A DNA stretch of 64,000 nt, taken from the NCBI RefSeq assembly GCF_034424545.1, contig NZ_CP139970.1:1054001-1118000 (forward strand). Direction: 5' to 3'. Numbering within the stretch: the first letter of the stretch is position 1; each line of letters begins with the position of its first letter. Source of the stretch: Trinickia caryophylli. Its GTDB lineage: Bacteria; Pseudomonadota; Gammaproteobacteria; Burkholderiales; Burkholderiaceae. Made by a program: the position numbers and the translations under genes. Under the pieces are notes generated by a model. The model saw only the letters and a program-made list of their open reading frames with translations, searched no databases and was not told the DNA's origin. Shown piece by piece: positions 8,052 to 16,025 of this stretch.

Positions 8052-8828
8052 ATGAACGATTCAAGTCACGCACGAGGCGCGGTCATGCAAACGTCGGAAA
8101 AGACGACCGTTTCCCGACAGCAGCCCGGAAGGCTCGCCAAGGCATTGCTGCGCATGTTCATGAAGCACGCGTATGTGGTCGCGACCGAGCCCCTCTCTGA
8201 ACGCTTCCGATTGCTCACGCTCGAAAGCGCGGCATTCGAGGGCGTCGCGTGGGTACCCGGTCAGAAGGTGCAGATCGCGATGGGCTCGGCGTTCGTCGCG
8301 CGCACGTTCACGCCGATCGACTGGGATGCGGCCGCTGGCCGGACGCGCCTCCTCGGCTATGTACACGGCGGGGGACCGGGCAGCGAATGGGTCAGCTCCG
8401 TGGCTGCTGGGGACGAGTGCGACGTGTTCGGTCCGCGCGCCTCGCTCGCATTCCCGGGCAACGCCGAGCCCATCGTGGTATTCGGCGACGAAACCTCCTT
8501 CGGCCTCGCCTGCTCGCTGCTGCGCGCGCAGCCCACGCGTGCGCCGCATTGCCTGTTCGAGGTCGACGATATCGAAGCGGCGAGGCGGGTCGCCACGCGG
8601 CTGGGCCTTCGCGATGCAAAGCTGGTTCGACGAACGGATGACGAGGCACATCTCGCCGAGTTGGAGACGGCACTCCCGTCGCTTGCGGGCGCACATGCAC
8701 ACTTCGTGCTGACCGGGAAGGCACAGTCGATTCAGCGACTGCGCCGTACGCTCAAAGGTCTCGGGGTGGCCTCTTCCCATCTTTCGGCCAAGGCGTATTG
8801 GGCACCGGGGAAGACAGGCCTGGATTGA
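8052..8828 (+). CDS. Siderophore-interacting protein family flavoreductase (ViuB-like)
   Basis: A 258-residue FAD-binding SIP-family protein. The N-terminal half has the flavin barrel (PGQKVQIAMG near residue 68, then ARTFTPIDWD where the family has the R-x-Y-T motif, and GPGSEWV near 112); the C-terminal half is a NAD(P)-like domain ending with the typical A-Y-W-A-P-G-K-T-G-L-D. Such proteins reduce ferric siderophores in the cytoplasm to release iron. No siderophore gene is adjacent, though an iron-responsive sigma factor lies at the other end of the window. An internal ATG at 8085 is an equally possible start; neither has a clear ribosome site. Confidence 0.85.
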   Translation: MNDSSHARGAVMQTSEKTTVSRQQPGRLAKALLRMFMKHAYVVATEPLSERFRLLTLESAAFEGVAWVPGQKVQIAMGSAFVARTFTPIDWDAAAGRTRLLGYVHGGGPGSEWVSSVAAGDECDVFGPRASLAFPGNAEPIVVFGDETSFGLACSLLRAQPTRAPHCLFEVDDIEAARRVATRLGLRDAKLVRRTDDEAHLAELETALPSLAGAHAHFVLTGKAQSIQRLRRTLKGLGVASSHLSAKAYWAPGKTGLD

Positions 8829-8879
8829 CGCGGGCCGATGCGTTCGAATGTCGCGGACGATAGCGCTCCGAACATCCGT

Positions 8880-10577
8880 CTACGGCAGCAACCCGAACAC
8901 CGCCACTCCGTTCGTCGCACCGACATAGACTTTCCCCAACGCGATCATCGGCGTAATGAATTTGTTTCCGGCCCCCCACTGATCGCGTGTGCCTGCCTGA
9001 TTGCTGTTATAAAGTTCGTTGCCGAGATTCGACGCATCATAGGCGTGCAGCACCCCGGTCGATCCGTTTTGCGCCGCCCATACGATCCCATTCGACGTGC
9101 CGTTCGCCGACACGGCCGGCGTCGCGCCCGGATACGGAAACGTCGTGGGGCTTTTCGACGACGCGGTGGACGCCACGAGCGCATTCGTCACCGGCAGCGC
9201 TTTCAAGCTGTCGTTGAGCCCGCCGTAATAGACGACACCGTTGTAATACGCAGGCGAGCCCCAGATGCCCCCCGCCAGCGTGCCCACCAGCTCCTGCCAT
9301 ACGTGGTTTGCCGATGCATCGAATTTGCCCATCGCATCGCGATCGACCACGTAAATCCGGTTGTTCTTCCCCGCCGCCACCGCCAGATGCTTGACGGTGC
9401 CATCGGTCGCGGTCTGATCGGGCAGCAGCATCGCGCCACCGGAGCCGAAATCGTCGTCCGCGTTCGACTCCGCCACCGTATTCGACATGGCGAAGTAATC
9501 GGTCACGCGCAACGACGAAGCCGAGAGCTTCATGAACGTATTGCCGAAGTCCCCCGCGCTCGGCATGCCTTGCGCATCGAGCGCCGTATCGAATGTGCCG
9601 TTGCCGTCCACGACGAAAAGCGATGTGCCATCCGACGCCATGCCGGAGCCCGCCATCCAGACGGACCCTTGACTGCCGTTCGGCGCGACGTCCAGCACCG
9701 CCGTCTGCTTGAGCGTGGCAGCACTGTAGGCCATGATCCAGCCCGTATAGGCGCCAGCCATGCAGTGCGCCGTCCAGCCCATGTAGATCGTCCCGCCCAC
9801 GAGCGTCAGTGCCGCGCGCTCGGTATGCAGCGACGGATCGAACGTCAGCACGCCGTTCGCGCTGCCGGAACCATTGCCGGGGTATGTGGCCGCAATCCCG
9901 GTCGGGCCGCCCAGCGCTTCGCCGCCTGTGGCGAGATCGAGCGCATGCAGCCGATGATGATACCCGCCGCTCGCATCCCGGGTCATCGCCACCGCATAGA
10001 GCACGCCGTTCGCGCCGCGATTGCGATCGATGACGGGCGTGGACGTGATGCCGATCTCGGGTGTGAAATCCGCGCAGCCACGATCGTCGCTCGGCGTTTC
10101 GCCGCTGCCGAGCAGCGATGTCTGCCACAGGCGCGTATAGGTATCGGCATCGTAGGCATAGACGCTATCGTGCTCGGTGACCACGTACACGACGTTGTGC
10201 GGCGTGCCGCCGATCGACAACTGCGTCACGAAGAGCGGCTGCCCGTTCACCCTGCCATCCGCCGCGAGAAACGCAACCTTGCCGAACGTCGCGGTGCGCA
10301 CGTTGGCCGGCGTGAGCGTGGTTTCGGCGAGCATCTGCCCCGTGCGCGCGAGATCGTTGTGATGCATGAGCACGTCGGTGGCATGAACTGTCGCGCCGGC
10401 CCCCGATCCGCCGCCCGAACCCGATCCGGCGCCGCCTGCCGAGGTGGTCGAGCTATCGCCGCCTCCGCCCGAGCACGACACGCACAAACCCGCGATGACG
10501 GCCGACAGACATGTCCGCCGCCGCGATCCGGCGCGCGGACTGCGCGTCTCGCCGCTCTTTCGCCGCCAGAGTCGCAT
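8880..10577 (-). CDS. PQQ-type beta-propeller lipoprotein, exported
   Basis: A 565-residue protein with a basic N-terminus, a short hydrophobic stretch and a C-V-S-C-S-G-G-G-G segment near residue 32, which looks like a lipoprotein signal with glycine linker, although the -3 position is Cys rather than Leu. After a Ser/Gly linker comes HHNDLARTGQMLAETTLTP, a common opening of PQQ-repeat-like propellers, followed by repeated Y-V-V/V-Y-A-Y-D-A-D and V-L-H-A-Y-D-A-S blades. No quinoprotein dehydrogenase catalytic residues were recognised, so a role as a periplasmic or surface scaffold is more likely than an enzyme. It stands alone, with no operon partner. Confidence 0.8.
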   Translation of the reverse strand: MRLWRRKSGETRSPRAGSRRRTCLSAVIAGLCVSCSGGGGDSSTTSAGGAGSGSGGGSGAGATVHATDVLMHHNDLARTGQMLAETTLTPANVRTATFGKVAFLAADGRVNGQPLFVTQLSIGGTPHNVVYVVTEHDSVYAYDADTYTRLWQTSLLGSGETPSDDRGCADFTPEIGITSTPVIDRNRGANGVLYAVAMTRDASGGYHHRLHALDLATGGEALGGPTGIAATYPGNGSGSANGVLTFDPSLHTERAALTLVGGTIYMGWTAHCMAGAYTGWIMAYSAATLKQTAVLDVAPNGSQGSVWMAGSGMASDGTSLFVVDGNGTFDTALDAQGMPSAGDFGNTFMKLSASSLRVTDYFAMSNTVAESNADDDFGSGGAMLLPDQTATDGTVKHLAVAAGKNNRIYVVDRDAMGKFDASANHVWQELVGTLAGGIWGSPAYYNGVVYYGGLNDSLKALPVTNALVASTASSKSPTTFPYPGATPAVSANGTSNGIVWAAQNGSTGVLHAYDASNLGNELYNSNQAGTRDQWGAGNKFITPMIALGKVYVGATNGVAVFGLLP

Positions 10578-10894
10578 GCTCGCCTCCTTTCGCCGGCCGA
10601 CGCGTACGAGCGGGCCGCAACCACACTCGCGCCCTCGCGGCTGTCACAGCCGCCGTCGCCCGATATTACGAATTCGCGCCGAAAGGCAATCGCCATTGGC
10701 GCGCATCGTTCCGCCACCGTCGAAAAGAAAAAGACGTGCGCCACATCGGTGAAGACGCTCGCCGCGGCAAGCGAACTGGACGCGCGGTATCGGCCGCCGT
10801 GAGAAAGTTTTTTCAATTTGCGGCAGCCGAGCGCACGCCGGCGCGATTCGAGAGACAATCGTGCCTCGCGGTCTCCCCCCTGACGAATCAGAAG
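10578..10894. other. Divergent gap, nothing recognised
   Basis: These 317 bases separate the start of the minus-strand propeller gene from a small plus-strand gene. A purine-rich stretch (about 10720-10736) is present, but I see no gene, terminator or strong promoter. Confidence 0.4.
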
Positions 10895-11116
10895 ATGGAA
10901 CAGTATTTCATGTCCCGCACGAGCGCGGTCGCCTTGCTGGTCGACACACGGCGCGCGGCCGTTGCGGAGTCTGCCGATAAAGCGGAACACGAAGCACAAG
11001 ACAGAGAGCGCCTGGTCAAAGACCTCGAGCGGCTGCTGCTGGACGTACGCGTCGGCCGAACGAGCGAGTTCAGCCTCGACTTTCCGAGCCGCATACACGT
11101 GATCGTGTCCGATTGA
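10895..11116 (+). CDS. Small hypothetical protein (73 residues)
   Basis: Reads from ATG 10895, or from 10910, which would give [12 protein letters not shown]. The centre (about residues 20-50) is rich in A, E, D, K and R with heptad-like leucines ([12 protein letters not shown]), suggesting one long amphipathic helix, and the end is SRIHVIVSD. No family recognised. It is supported by amino-acid composition and by the hairpin and terminator that follow it, but could be a chance frame in GC-rich DNA. Confidence 0.45.
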   Translation: MEQYFMSRTSAVALLVDTRRAAVAESADKAEHEAQDRERLVKDLERLLLDVRVGRTSEFSLDFPSRIHVIVSD

Positions 11117-11138
11117 TACGTTCGCCGCGCGGGTGCCG

Positions 11139-11169
11139 TTGCCACGCGCCTCCGTCTATCGTCTACAAT
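11139..11169 (+). promoter_or_regulatory. Candidate sigma-70 promoter ahead of the trmB leader
   Basis: TTGCCA (11139-11144) and TACAAT (11164-11169) with a 19-base spacer, slightly long. It would start transcription near 11176, upstream of two hairpins and the trmB gene. Confidence 0.4.
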
Positions 11170-11175
11170 CTCGCG

Positions 11176-11248
11176 CACGTTGCGCATCTTGGCCGCTGTC
11201 ATCAGCGGCCGGCGCCGGCGCTCAGGCCGCCTCGAAAGGCGGCTTTTT
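11176..11248 (+). ncRNA. Candidate small RNA or transcription attenuator in the trmB leader
   Basis: Between the promoter candidate and trmB are a strong hairpin (GGCCGCT/AGCGGCC, arms 11191-11197 and 11204-11210, six-base loop) and then a complete intrinsic terminator at 11226-11248. A transcript of about 70 bases would therefore form before trmB. This fits either a free-standing small RNA or an attenuator controlling trmB. It could also be just the terminator of the small gene ending at 11116. No sequence similarity to a known RNA was recognised. Confidence 0.35.
11226..11248 (+). terminator. Rho-independent terminator
   Basis: Stem GCCGCCT/AGGCGGC with a CGAA tetraloop (11233-11236), immediately followed by five T. 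It sits 51 bases upstream of the trmB start codon. Confidence 0.75.
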
Positions 11249-11298
11249 CGTCTGAAAGCTCCCCCGCGCGCCGCAACCGATCGACCGTTCTCGCCACC

Positions 11299-12042
11299 AT
11301 GATTGAAGACTCCAACGAACCGGGCACGACGCCCGACGACGCCCACATCGACGACGACAACGGGCAGGCCCCCTATCTGCGCCGCATCCGCAGCTTTGTG
11401 ACGCGCGCGGGCCGCGTATCCACGGGCCAGCGCCGCGCGCTCGACGAGCTCGGCCCGCGCTTCGTGGTGCCGTATTCGGGCGCGCCGGCCAACTGGGATG
11501 CCATCTTCGGACGGCACGCGCCGCGTGTGCTCGAAATCGGTTTTGGCATGGGCGCGACGACGGCCGAGATCGCAGCCCATCGCCCGGATGACGACTTCAT
11601 CGGCGTGGAGGTTCACGAACCCGGTGTGGGCGCGTTGCTCAAGCTCATCGGCGAAGAGGCACTCGCGAACATTCGCATCGTCCAGCACGACGCGGTGGAA
11701 GTGATCGAAACGATGCTGGCGCCGGCTTCGCTCGACGGCGTGCATATCTTCTTCCCGGATCCGTGGCACAAGGCACGTCATCACAAGCGTCGGCTCATTC
11801 AGCCCCCGTTCGTCGCGCTGCTCGCTTCCCGCCTGAAGCCGGGCGCGTATCTGCATTGCGCAACCGACTGGCAGAACTACGCCGAGCAAATGCTCGAGGT
11901 GCTCGGCGCCGAGACTGCGCTCGAGAATACGGCCGACGGCTACGCGCCGCGCCCCGCCTACCGCCCCGTGACGAAGTTCGAGCGGCGCGGCCTGAAGCTC
12001 GGGCACGGCGTGTGGGACCTCGTCTTCAGACGGCGCGCGTAA
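11299..12042 (+). CDS. trmB: tRNA (guanine-N7-)-methyltransferase
   Basis: A 247-residue SAM-dependent methyltransferase that makes m7G46 in tRNA variable loops. The SAM motif V-L-E-I-G-F-G-M-G is near residue 76, and the family signature [15 protein letters not shown] is near 152, with the Asp and the basic cluster used for tRNA binding and catalysis. The first 40 residues are acidic and variable. Start ATG 11299 was chosen because the frame upstream reads through the terminator hairpin. Confidence 0.95.
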   Translation: MIEDSNEPGTTPDDAHIDDDNGQAPYLRRIRSFVTRAGRVSTGQRRALDELGPRFVVPYSGAPANWDAIFGRHAPRVLEIGFGMGATTAEIAAHRPDDDFIGVEVHEPGVGALLKLIGEEALANIRIVQHDAVEVIETMLAPASLDGVHIFFPDPWHKARHHKRRLIQPPFVALLASRLKPGAYLHCATDWQNYAEQMLEVLGAETALENTADGYAPRPAYRPVTKFERRGLKLGHGVWDLVFRRRA

Positions 12043-12062
12043 CCCCAGGCATCGGAAGGACT

Positions 12063-12077
12063 CCGGCGGAACGCCGG
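12063..12077. repeat. Short hairpin between convergent trmB and uppP
   Basis: Six-base arms CCGGCG/CGCCGG around GAA in the 60-base gap between the two stop codons. No T run follows in either direction, so it is at most a weak terminator or mRNA-end stabiliser. Confidence 0.3.
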
Positions 12078-12102
12078 GTGCCGTATTGACTCGCGGCCCG
12101 GC

Positions 12103-12939
12103 TCAAGCGCCCCACTGCAGTTCGCTGCCGTAGCCGATCACCAGCACGAGCATGCCGAACGCGATGCGGTACCAGGCGAACACGGTGAAGTCGTGCGTGG
12201 CGACATAGCGCAGCAGCCAGCGTACGCAGACGAAGGCGCTCGCGAACGCGGCGACCGTGCCAACGGTGAATATGTCGAGCGCGCCGACGAGCCCGTCGTG
12301 TCCATGTTTGACGATCTCGTACAACGTGGCACCCACGATGATGGGGATGGCGAGAAAGAACGAGAATTCGGTCGCGACGCGCCGCTCGAAGCCGAGCAGC
12401 ATGGCGCCGATGATCGTCGATCCCGAGCGCGAAACGCCGGGGATCAGCGCGCAGCACTGCGCGATGCCCACCTTGAGCGCGTCGAGCGGCCGCAACTCCT
12501 CGAGCGAGACCACGCGCGCCTGCTCATCGCCGCGCGTACGCTCGCGCGCCTGCGCCCACAAAATGACGATGCCCCCCATCACCAGCGCGAAGGCGACGGG
12601 CACCGGCGAAAACAGCACCTGCTTGATCCGGGCCTCGAATAGAAAACCGAGCACGACAGCCGGAATCGTCGCGACGATCACGTTCAGTGCAAAGCGCCGT
12701 GCGCCGGCATCCGAGAACATGCCGGCGGCCACGGAACCGATGCGGCGGCGATACTCCCAGCACACGGCCAGGATCGCACCGAACTGAATCACGATGTGAA
12801 ATGTCTTCGCCCCGGCGCCATTGAAGTCGAGCAACTGCCCGGCGAGGATCAGATGGCCGGTGCTCGAAACGGGAAGGAACTCGGTCACGCCCTCGACGAT
12901 ACCGAGGATCAGCGCTTTGCCGATCAATGCCAGATCCAT
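12103..12939 (-). CDS. uppP: Undecaprenyl-diphosphatase (bacitracin resistance protein type)
   Basis: A 278-residue polytopic membrane protein that recycles undecaprenyl pyrophosphate to the monophosphate carrier for peptidoglycan and O-antigen synthesis. The two family signatures are present: [14 protein letters not shown] near residue 17 and [17 protein letters not shown] near 170. Hydrophobic segments cover most of the length. Start ATG 12939 follows GGGAGG at correct spacing. It is relevant to the polysaccharide locus downstream, which also depends on this carrier. Confidence 0.96.
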   Translation of the reverse strand: MDLALIGKALILGIVEGVTEFLPVSSTGHLILAGQLLDFNGAGAKTFHIVIQFGAILAVCWEYRRRIGSVAAGMFSDAGARRFALNVIVATIPAVVLGFLFEARIKQVLFSPVPVAFALVMGGIVILWAQARERTRGDEQARVVSLEELRPLDALKVGIAQCCALIPGVSRSGSTIIGAMLLGFERRVATEFSFFLAIPIIVGATLYEIVKHGHDGLVGALDIFTVGTVAAFASAFVCVRWLLRYVATHDFTVFAWYRIAFGMLVLVIGYGSELQWGA

Positions 12940-13027
12940 CGTGCCTCCCAAAAAGAATGCGAGAGAAAGCAAGGCGGCCTTCGTCGCGCAAGGCGCCTCG
13001 CGCATCGCGCGCATCAGGCATCGAGCA

Positions 13028-13621
13028 TTACTTTTCGACGATCTGAACGCGTATGCCGTTTGTAAGGATCGTGATTGTACCGGGTTCGAACGATGCCCCC
13101 GCGAATTGCAGTTCTTCGGGCTTGAAGGTGTAGATCGGATAGCCGTCGAGCCAGCGCGCGGCCACGAGCGCGCCCGCGGCCTCGATCTGCTGCTGGTACG
13201 CGCGCGCATCGCCTTGCACGTCCACGCTGTCGACGCTGGGCGAGCGCAGCACGACGGCCCGCTGCGCCGCGTCGTACTCGAGCCGGCTCGAGAGCGTGAA
13301 CGTGCCGTCCACCGGCTCTTGCAGGAACGGGCTCGCCACGTGCGCGTCGAGATGCACGGTCAGCCGGTTGGCATCGGGCGCAAAGCCGACGACGGGGTTC
13401 GCCAACGCGACATCGGCGAGTTGCGACATCGAGTGGCGGTAGGGAAACTTGCGTGCGACGGCCGCCTGCACCTGTCGCTGCGAAAACGTGTAGTGATCGG
13501 GAATGAACGGAAACGTGGGCGTGGCACAGGCGGCCATGGGCGCGGCGAGCACGGCGACCGCGCAAAACGTCGACATCTTCCGCAAGAACCGGCGCCGCCG
13601 GGACGCCGAAGCATGCGTCAT
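13028..13621 (-). CDS. DUF1439-like lipoprotein
   Basis: A 197-residue protein with a basic N-terminus, a hydrophobic core and a lipobox-like L-A-A-P-M-A-A-C ending near residue 32. The mature part ([16 protein letters not shown], then regularly alternating beta-like segments) matches the DUF1439/YceB lipoprotein pattern: a membrane-anchored periplasmic domain with a lipid-binding-like fold and no known enzymatic role. It is followed after 88 bases by uppP on the same strand. Confidence 0.8.
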   Translation of the reverse strand: MTHASASRRRRFLRKMSTFCAVAVLAAPMAACATPTFPFIPDHYTFSQRQVQAAVARKFPYRHSMSQLADVALANPVVGFAPDANRLTVHLDAHVASPFLQEPVDGTFTLSSRLEYDAAQRAVVLRSPSVDSVDVQGDARAYQQQIEAAGALVAARWLDGYPIYTFKPEELQFAGASFEPGTITILTNGIRVQIVEK

Positions 13622-13709
13622 ACTGCATCTCCTTTCAGAGCAAAACGGGCCGAAAACGAACCGGAGCGAGGCACAGGCCCTTCGGCCAAACCGGTAGGTA
13701 TGAGTGAGC

Positions 13710-13967
13710 TCAACCGGGGGAAGTTTCGCGTTCCATCGCGTTCAACCAGCGGATGGCATGCTCCCGATCGTCGCCGCACATTTCCTCGCTGGGCCGCAAC
13801 GAGCCGCAAACGGCCGGTCGTTCCGGACGGCCGAAAATCATGCACCGGTCCGCCTCGTCCAACTGAACACACCGTACGCCAGCGGGCTTGCCGTCGGGCA
13901 TACCCGGAATCGGGCTCGAAATGGAAGGGGCTATGCAGCAGGCAGCGCAATGCGCACGGCAATTCAT
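13710..13967 (-). CDS. YkgJ-family cysteine cluster protein
   Basis: An 85-residue protein with cysteines in the YkgJ/zinc-or-iron-chelating pattern: C-R-A-H-C-A-A-C-C at residues 3-11, then C near 33, [14 protein letters not shown] near 41 and C further on. The family is called putative metal-binding; function is unknown. Start ATG 13967 begins directly before the first cysteine; the frame stays open upstream but loses the pattern. Confidence 0.8.
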   Translation of the reverse strand: MNCRAHCAACCIAPSISSPIPGMPDGKPAGVRCVQLDEADRCMIFGRPERPAVCGSLRPSEEMCGDDREHAIRWLNAMERETSPG

Positions 13968-14156
13968 GGCGTCATCACCCGAGGGGCGGCTGGCGTGCCG
14001 CGTCGAGCAGGGTGCAGGTATCGGAACACTCATCCGTCGAAACAATCCATCGGCGCGCGAAAGCGCGGCGCCATCTCCCGCATTATGCCGTCTCGCCAGC
14101 CGGGCCTCGATCTTGTTAAAGTAGCCGATTCGATACGTCACCCGACAGGACACGTC

Positions 14157-14414
14157 ATGCGCAGCACACGGGCAACCCATGCCGTCGAGCGGCTCAAAAC
14201 ACGCAGCGGCAACGAAGCTTACACGGCCGTAGGCCTGCCCGGCGGTATTTTCCGGCTCGTCGACCGCGCGGGCGGCGCCGATCGCACCGTCGGCGAGCCG
14301 ATGCCGCTCGATGCGTTCGTCGCCTTCGTCGATTCGCTCTCCCCCGCCCAGCCGAAAAAGCAGAGCAAGCTCGACGCCGCCTTCGACGCGCAGATCAAGC
14401 GCAGCCGCCGATAG
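14157..14414 (+). CDS. Small conserved-looking hypothetical protein (85 residues)
   Basis: Starts at ATG 14157 just after an ACAGGACAC that could serve as ribosome site. Basic at both ends ([15 protein letters not shown], then [13 protein letters not shown]), with a central FRLVDRAGG segment. No domain recognised. The frame has typical GC-rich codon use and stands 124 bases ahead of the methyltransferase gene, so it may be a real small gene; function unknown. Confidence 0.6.
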   Translation: MRSTRATHAVERLKTRSGNEAYTAVGLPGGIFRLVDRAGGADRTVGEPMPLDAFVAFVDSLSPAQPKKQSKLDAAFDAQIKRSRR

Positions 14415-14466
14415 CCGCCGATCGCCGCTGGCGCCGCCGCACACACGGGCGCGGCCCGCGGTTTGG

Positions 14467-14472
14467 TACAAT
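14467..14472 (+). promoter_or_regulatory. -10-like TACAAT ahead of the PIMT gene
   Basis: TACAAT 67 bases upstream of the methyltransferase start, in a TTGGTACAAT context. No good -35 hexamer at 17 bases upstream, so confidence is low. Confidence 0.3.
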
Positions 14473-14538
14473 CCCGCAGTTTCTCCCCATCGATCTGTCG
14501 AACCGCTTACGTCAGCAGTCCGTACCGTAGAACCCGCC

Positions 14539-15192
14539 ATGAACATCGAGCAAGCCCGTTTCAACATGATCGAGCAGCAAATCCGCCCCTGGGACGTGCT
14601 GGACCAGGACGTGCTGAATCTGCTCGCGATCGTCAAGCGTGAAAATTTCGTGCCGGCCGCCTATCGCGACCTGGCATTCGCCGACCTCGAACTGCCGCTG
14701 CCGGCAGGCGAGCACATGTTCGCGCCGCGCGTCGAAGCGCGCGTGCTGCAGGAGCTGGCCGTCAAGAAGCACGACAGCGTGCTCGAAATCGGCGCCGGCT
14801 CGGGCTACATGGCCGCTTTGCTCGCATACCGTGCGCGCCATGTTCTCACGGTCGACATCAAGCCCGAGCTCGCTCAGCTCGCCAAGGAAAACCTGGCCCG
14901 CAACAGCGTAGCGAACGCCGAAGTGGCAACGGGCGACGGCTCGCGCGGCTGGCTCGCGGCGGCGCCCTACGACGTCATCTGCGTCTCGGGCGGCCTGCCC
15001 GTGCTGCCGCAGGAGTTGCTCGAGCAACTCAAGATCGGCGGCCGGCTGGCGGCATTCGTCGGCACGGCGCCCGTCATGAAGGCGCAGGTCATTACGCGCA
15101 TCGACGAAAAGCAGTACCGGGTTGCCGACGTGTTCGAAACCTACGTCGAGCCGCTCGTCAACGCCGTCGAGCCGCCGCGCTTCAAGTTCTGA
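14539..15192 (+). CDS. Protein-L-isoaspartate O-methyltransferase family protein
   Basis: A 217-residue PIMT-like enzyme. It begins [20 protein letters not shown], and has the PIMT region [13 protein letters not shown] near residue 37, the SAM motif [16 protein letters not shown] near 81, and ends with the usual F-K-F. It should methylate damaged isoaspartyl residues, but this proteobacterial subgroup (often encoded next to a rhodanese and tolC) has variations in the substrate loop, and its true substrate is uncertain. The rhodanese gene follows after 88 bases in the same direction. Confidence 0.85.
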   Translation: MNIEQARFNMIEQQIRPWDVLDQDVLNLLAIVKRENFVPAAYRDLAFADLELPLPAGEHMFAPRVEARVLQELAVKKHDSVLEIGAGSGYMAALLAYRARHVLTVDIKPELAQLAKENLARNSVANAEVATGDGSRGWLAAAPYDVICVSGGLPVLPQELLEQLKIGGRLAAFVGTAPVMKAQVITRIDEKQYRVADVFETYVEPLVNAVEPPRFKF

Positions 15193-15280
15193 ATCCGTAC
15201 CGTCCGCACGGCCCGCGACCCTTGCCGCGGGCCGCTAACCCGCGTGCCGTTCTCGGCCGATACTCGCCCGAGCGTTCCCG

Positions 15281-15604
15281 ATGCAAAACCTGACCGCCCC
15301 CGCCCTTGCTCAATGGCTTGCCGACGAGGCGCGCCCGACCCCCGTGCTGCTCGATGTCCGCGAGCCGTGGGAAATCCAGACCGCCAGCATCGGCGGCTGC
15401 GTATCGATTCCGATGCGCGACATCCCGGCACGCAGTGAAGAACTCGACGATGAAGCGCCGATCGTCTGCATCTGCCATCACGGCGCGCGCAGCGCCAGCG
15501 TGGCAGCGTTTCTCGAGGCACGGGGCTTTACGCAGGTGTTCAACCTGCAAGGCGGCATCGATGCCTGGTCGCATCAGGTAGACCCCTCCGTTCCAACGTA
15601 TTGA
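15281..15604 (+). CDS. Single-domain rhodanese-like protein
   Basis: A 107-residue rhodanese domain: V-L-L-D-V-R-E-P-W-E near residue 22, the active-site loop C-H-H-G-A-R-S near 66 with the persulfide cysteine, and the C-terminal FNLQGGIDAWS. It would carry or transfer sulfane sulfur in the cytoplasm. It follows the PIMT gene, an arrangement common in Burkholderiaceae; from memory tolC usually comes next, but here an intergenic region and the urea genes follow. Confidence 0.9.
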   Translation: MQNLTAPALAQWLADEARPTPVLLDVREPWEIQTASIGGCVSIPMRDIPARSEELDDEAPIVCICHHGARSASVAAFLEARGFTQVFNLQGGIDAWSHQVDPSVPTY

Positions 15605-15651
15605 CGTATTGACGTCGATACGTCGGCTCACGGCAACAAGCGACCCTCCCC

Positions 15652-15689
15652 GCTTCGCAACACGCCGTACGCTTCGCGACACGCCGTAC
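15652..15689. repeat. Tandem 19-base repeat, two units
   Basis: Two adjacent copies (15652-15670 and 15671-15689) differing at one base, of the form GCTTCGCRACACGCCGTAC, followed by a partial third start (CGCTTCGTA). It is located between the rhodanese stop and its terminator. Confidence 0.6.
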
Positions 15690-15716
15690 ATCGCTTCGTA
15701 GTCCGAAACCAACATG

Positions 15717-15748
15717 ACCGCCGGTGCTCGCGCGCCGGCGGTTTTTTT
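15717..15748 (+). terminator. Rho-independent terminator after the rhodanese gene
   Basis: Stem ACCGCCGG/CCGGCGGT with a ten-base GC-rich loop, followed by seven T (15742-15748). It separates the PIMT-rhodanese unit from the urea operon. Confidence 0.85.
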
Positions 15749-15861
15749 GTTTCCTTCCCCCTTCTTCACCAACATCGCTCACCGCACGCCTCATCGCGAC
15801 GCACTGCGCACCACACGCGCGCATCGCGCCCCACCATCGTTCCTAGCCTGATTGCACGCGC

Positions 15862-15878
15862 TGCACCTTCGCTCCGCA
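15862..15878. promoter_or_regulatory. NtrC-like half-conserved site upstream of urtA
   Basis: TGCACC, five bases, then TCCGCA. The first half matches the NtrC consensus TGCACC-N5-GGTGCA exactly; the second only in its last three bases. It lies about 60 bases upstream of the -24 element, slightly close for an enhancer. Weak on its own, but consistent with an RpoN promoter. Confidence 0.3.
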
Positions 15879-15923
15879 GAAAGACCGGTATCGGTTCCGA
15901 GCGGGTCCGTCGCGTCCCCTGGC

Positions 15924-15939
15924 TGGCACACAGCTTGCG
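15924..15939 (+). promoter_or_regulatory. RpoN (sigma-54) -24/-12 promoter of the urt operon
   Basis: TGGCAC at 15924-15929 and TTGCG at 15935-15939 give the invariant GG-N10-GC spacing. Expected transcription start is near 15950, about 75 bases before urtA. Nitrogen control of urea uptake through NtrC and RpoN is well established in proteobacteria, which supports the call. Confidence 0.65.
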
Positions 15940-16025
15940 ATGGCAGGCGGGCCGATTTTCAGCGGCACAGCAATTCGCGGTCCATCCCAACAAATCGCAA
16001 CTCACCCACCGGCAAGGGGAAGCAC

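Larger units (their letters stand above)
15605..16025. other. Regulatory gap between rhodanese and urtA
   Basis: In order: a tandem repeat at 15652-15689, a rho-independent terminator at 15717-15748, an NtrC-like half site at 15862-15878 and a -24/-12 promoter at 15924-15939. No gene is seen in the 421 bases. Confidence 0.6.

Noticed and set aside
12043..12102. Terminator between trmB and uppP
   Set aside because: The hairpin at 12063-12077 has no T run on either side; recorded as a hairpin only.
15851..15867. Second NtrC dimer site TGCAC-GCGC-TGCAC
   Set aside because: The halves are direct, not inverted, so this is not an NtrC site as such; only the right half was kept as part of a weak site.
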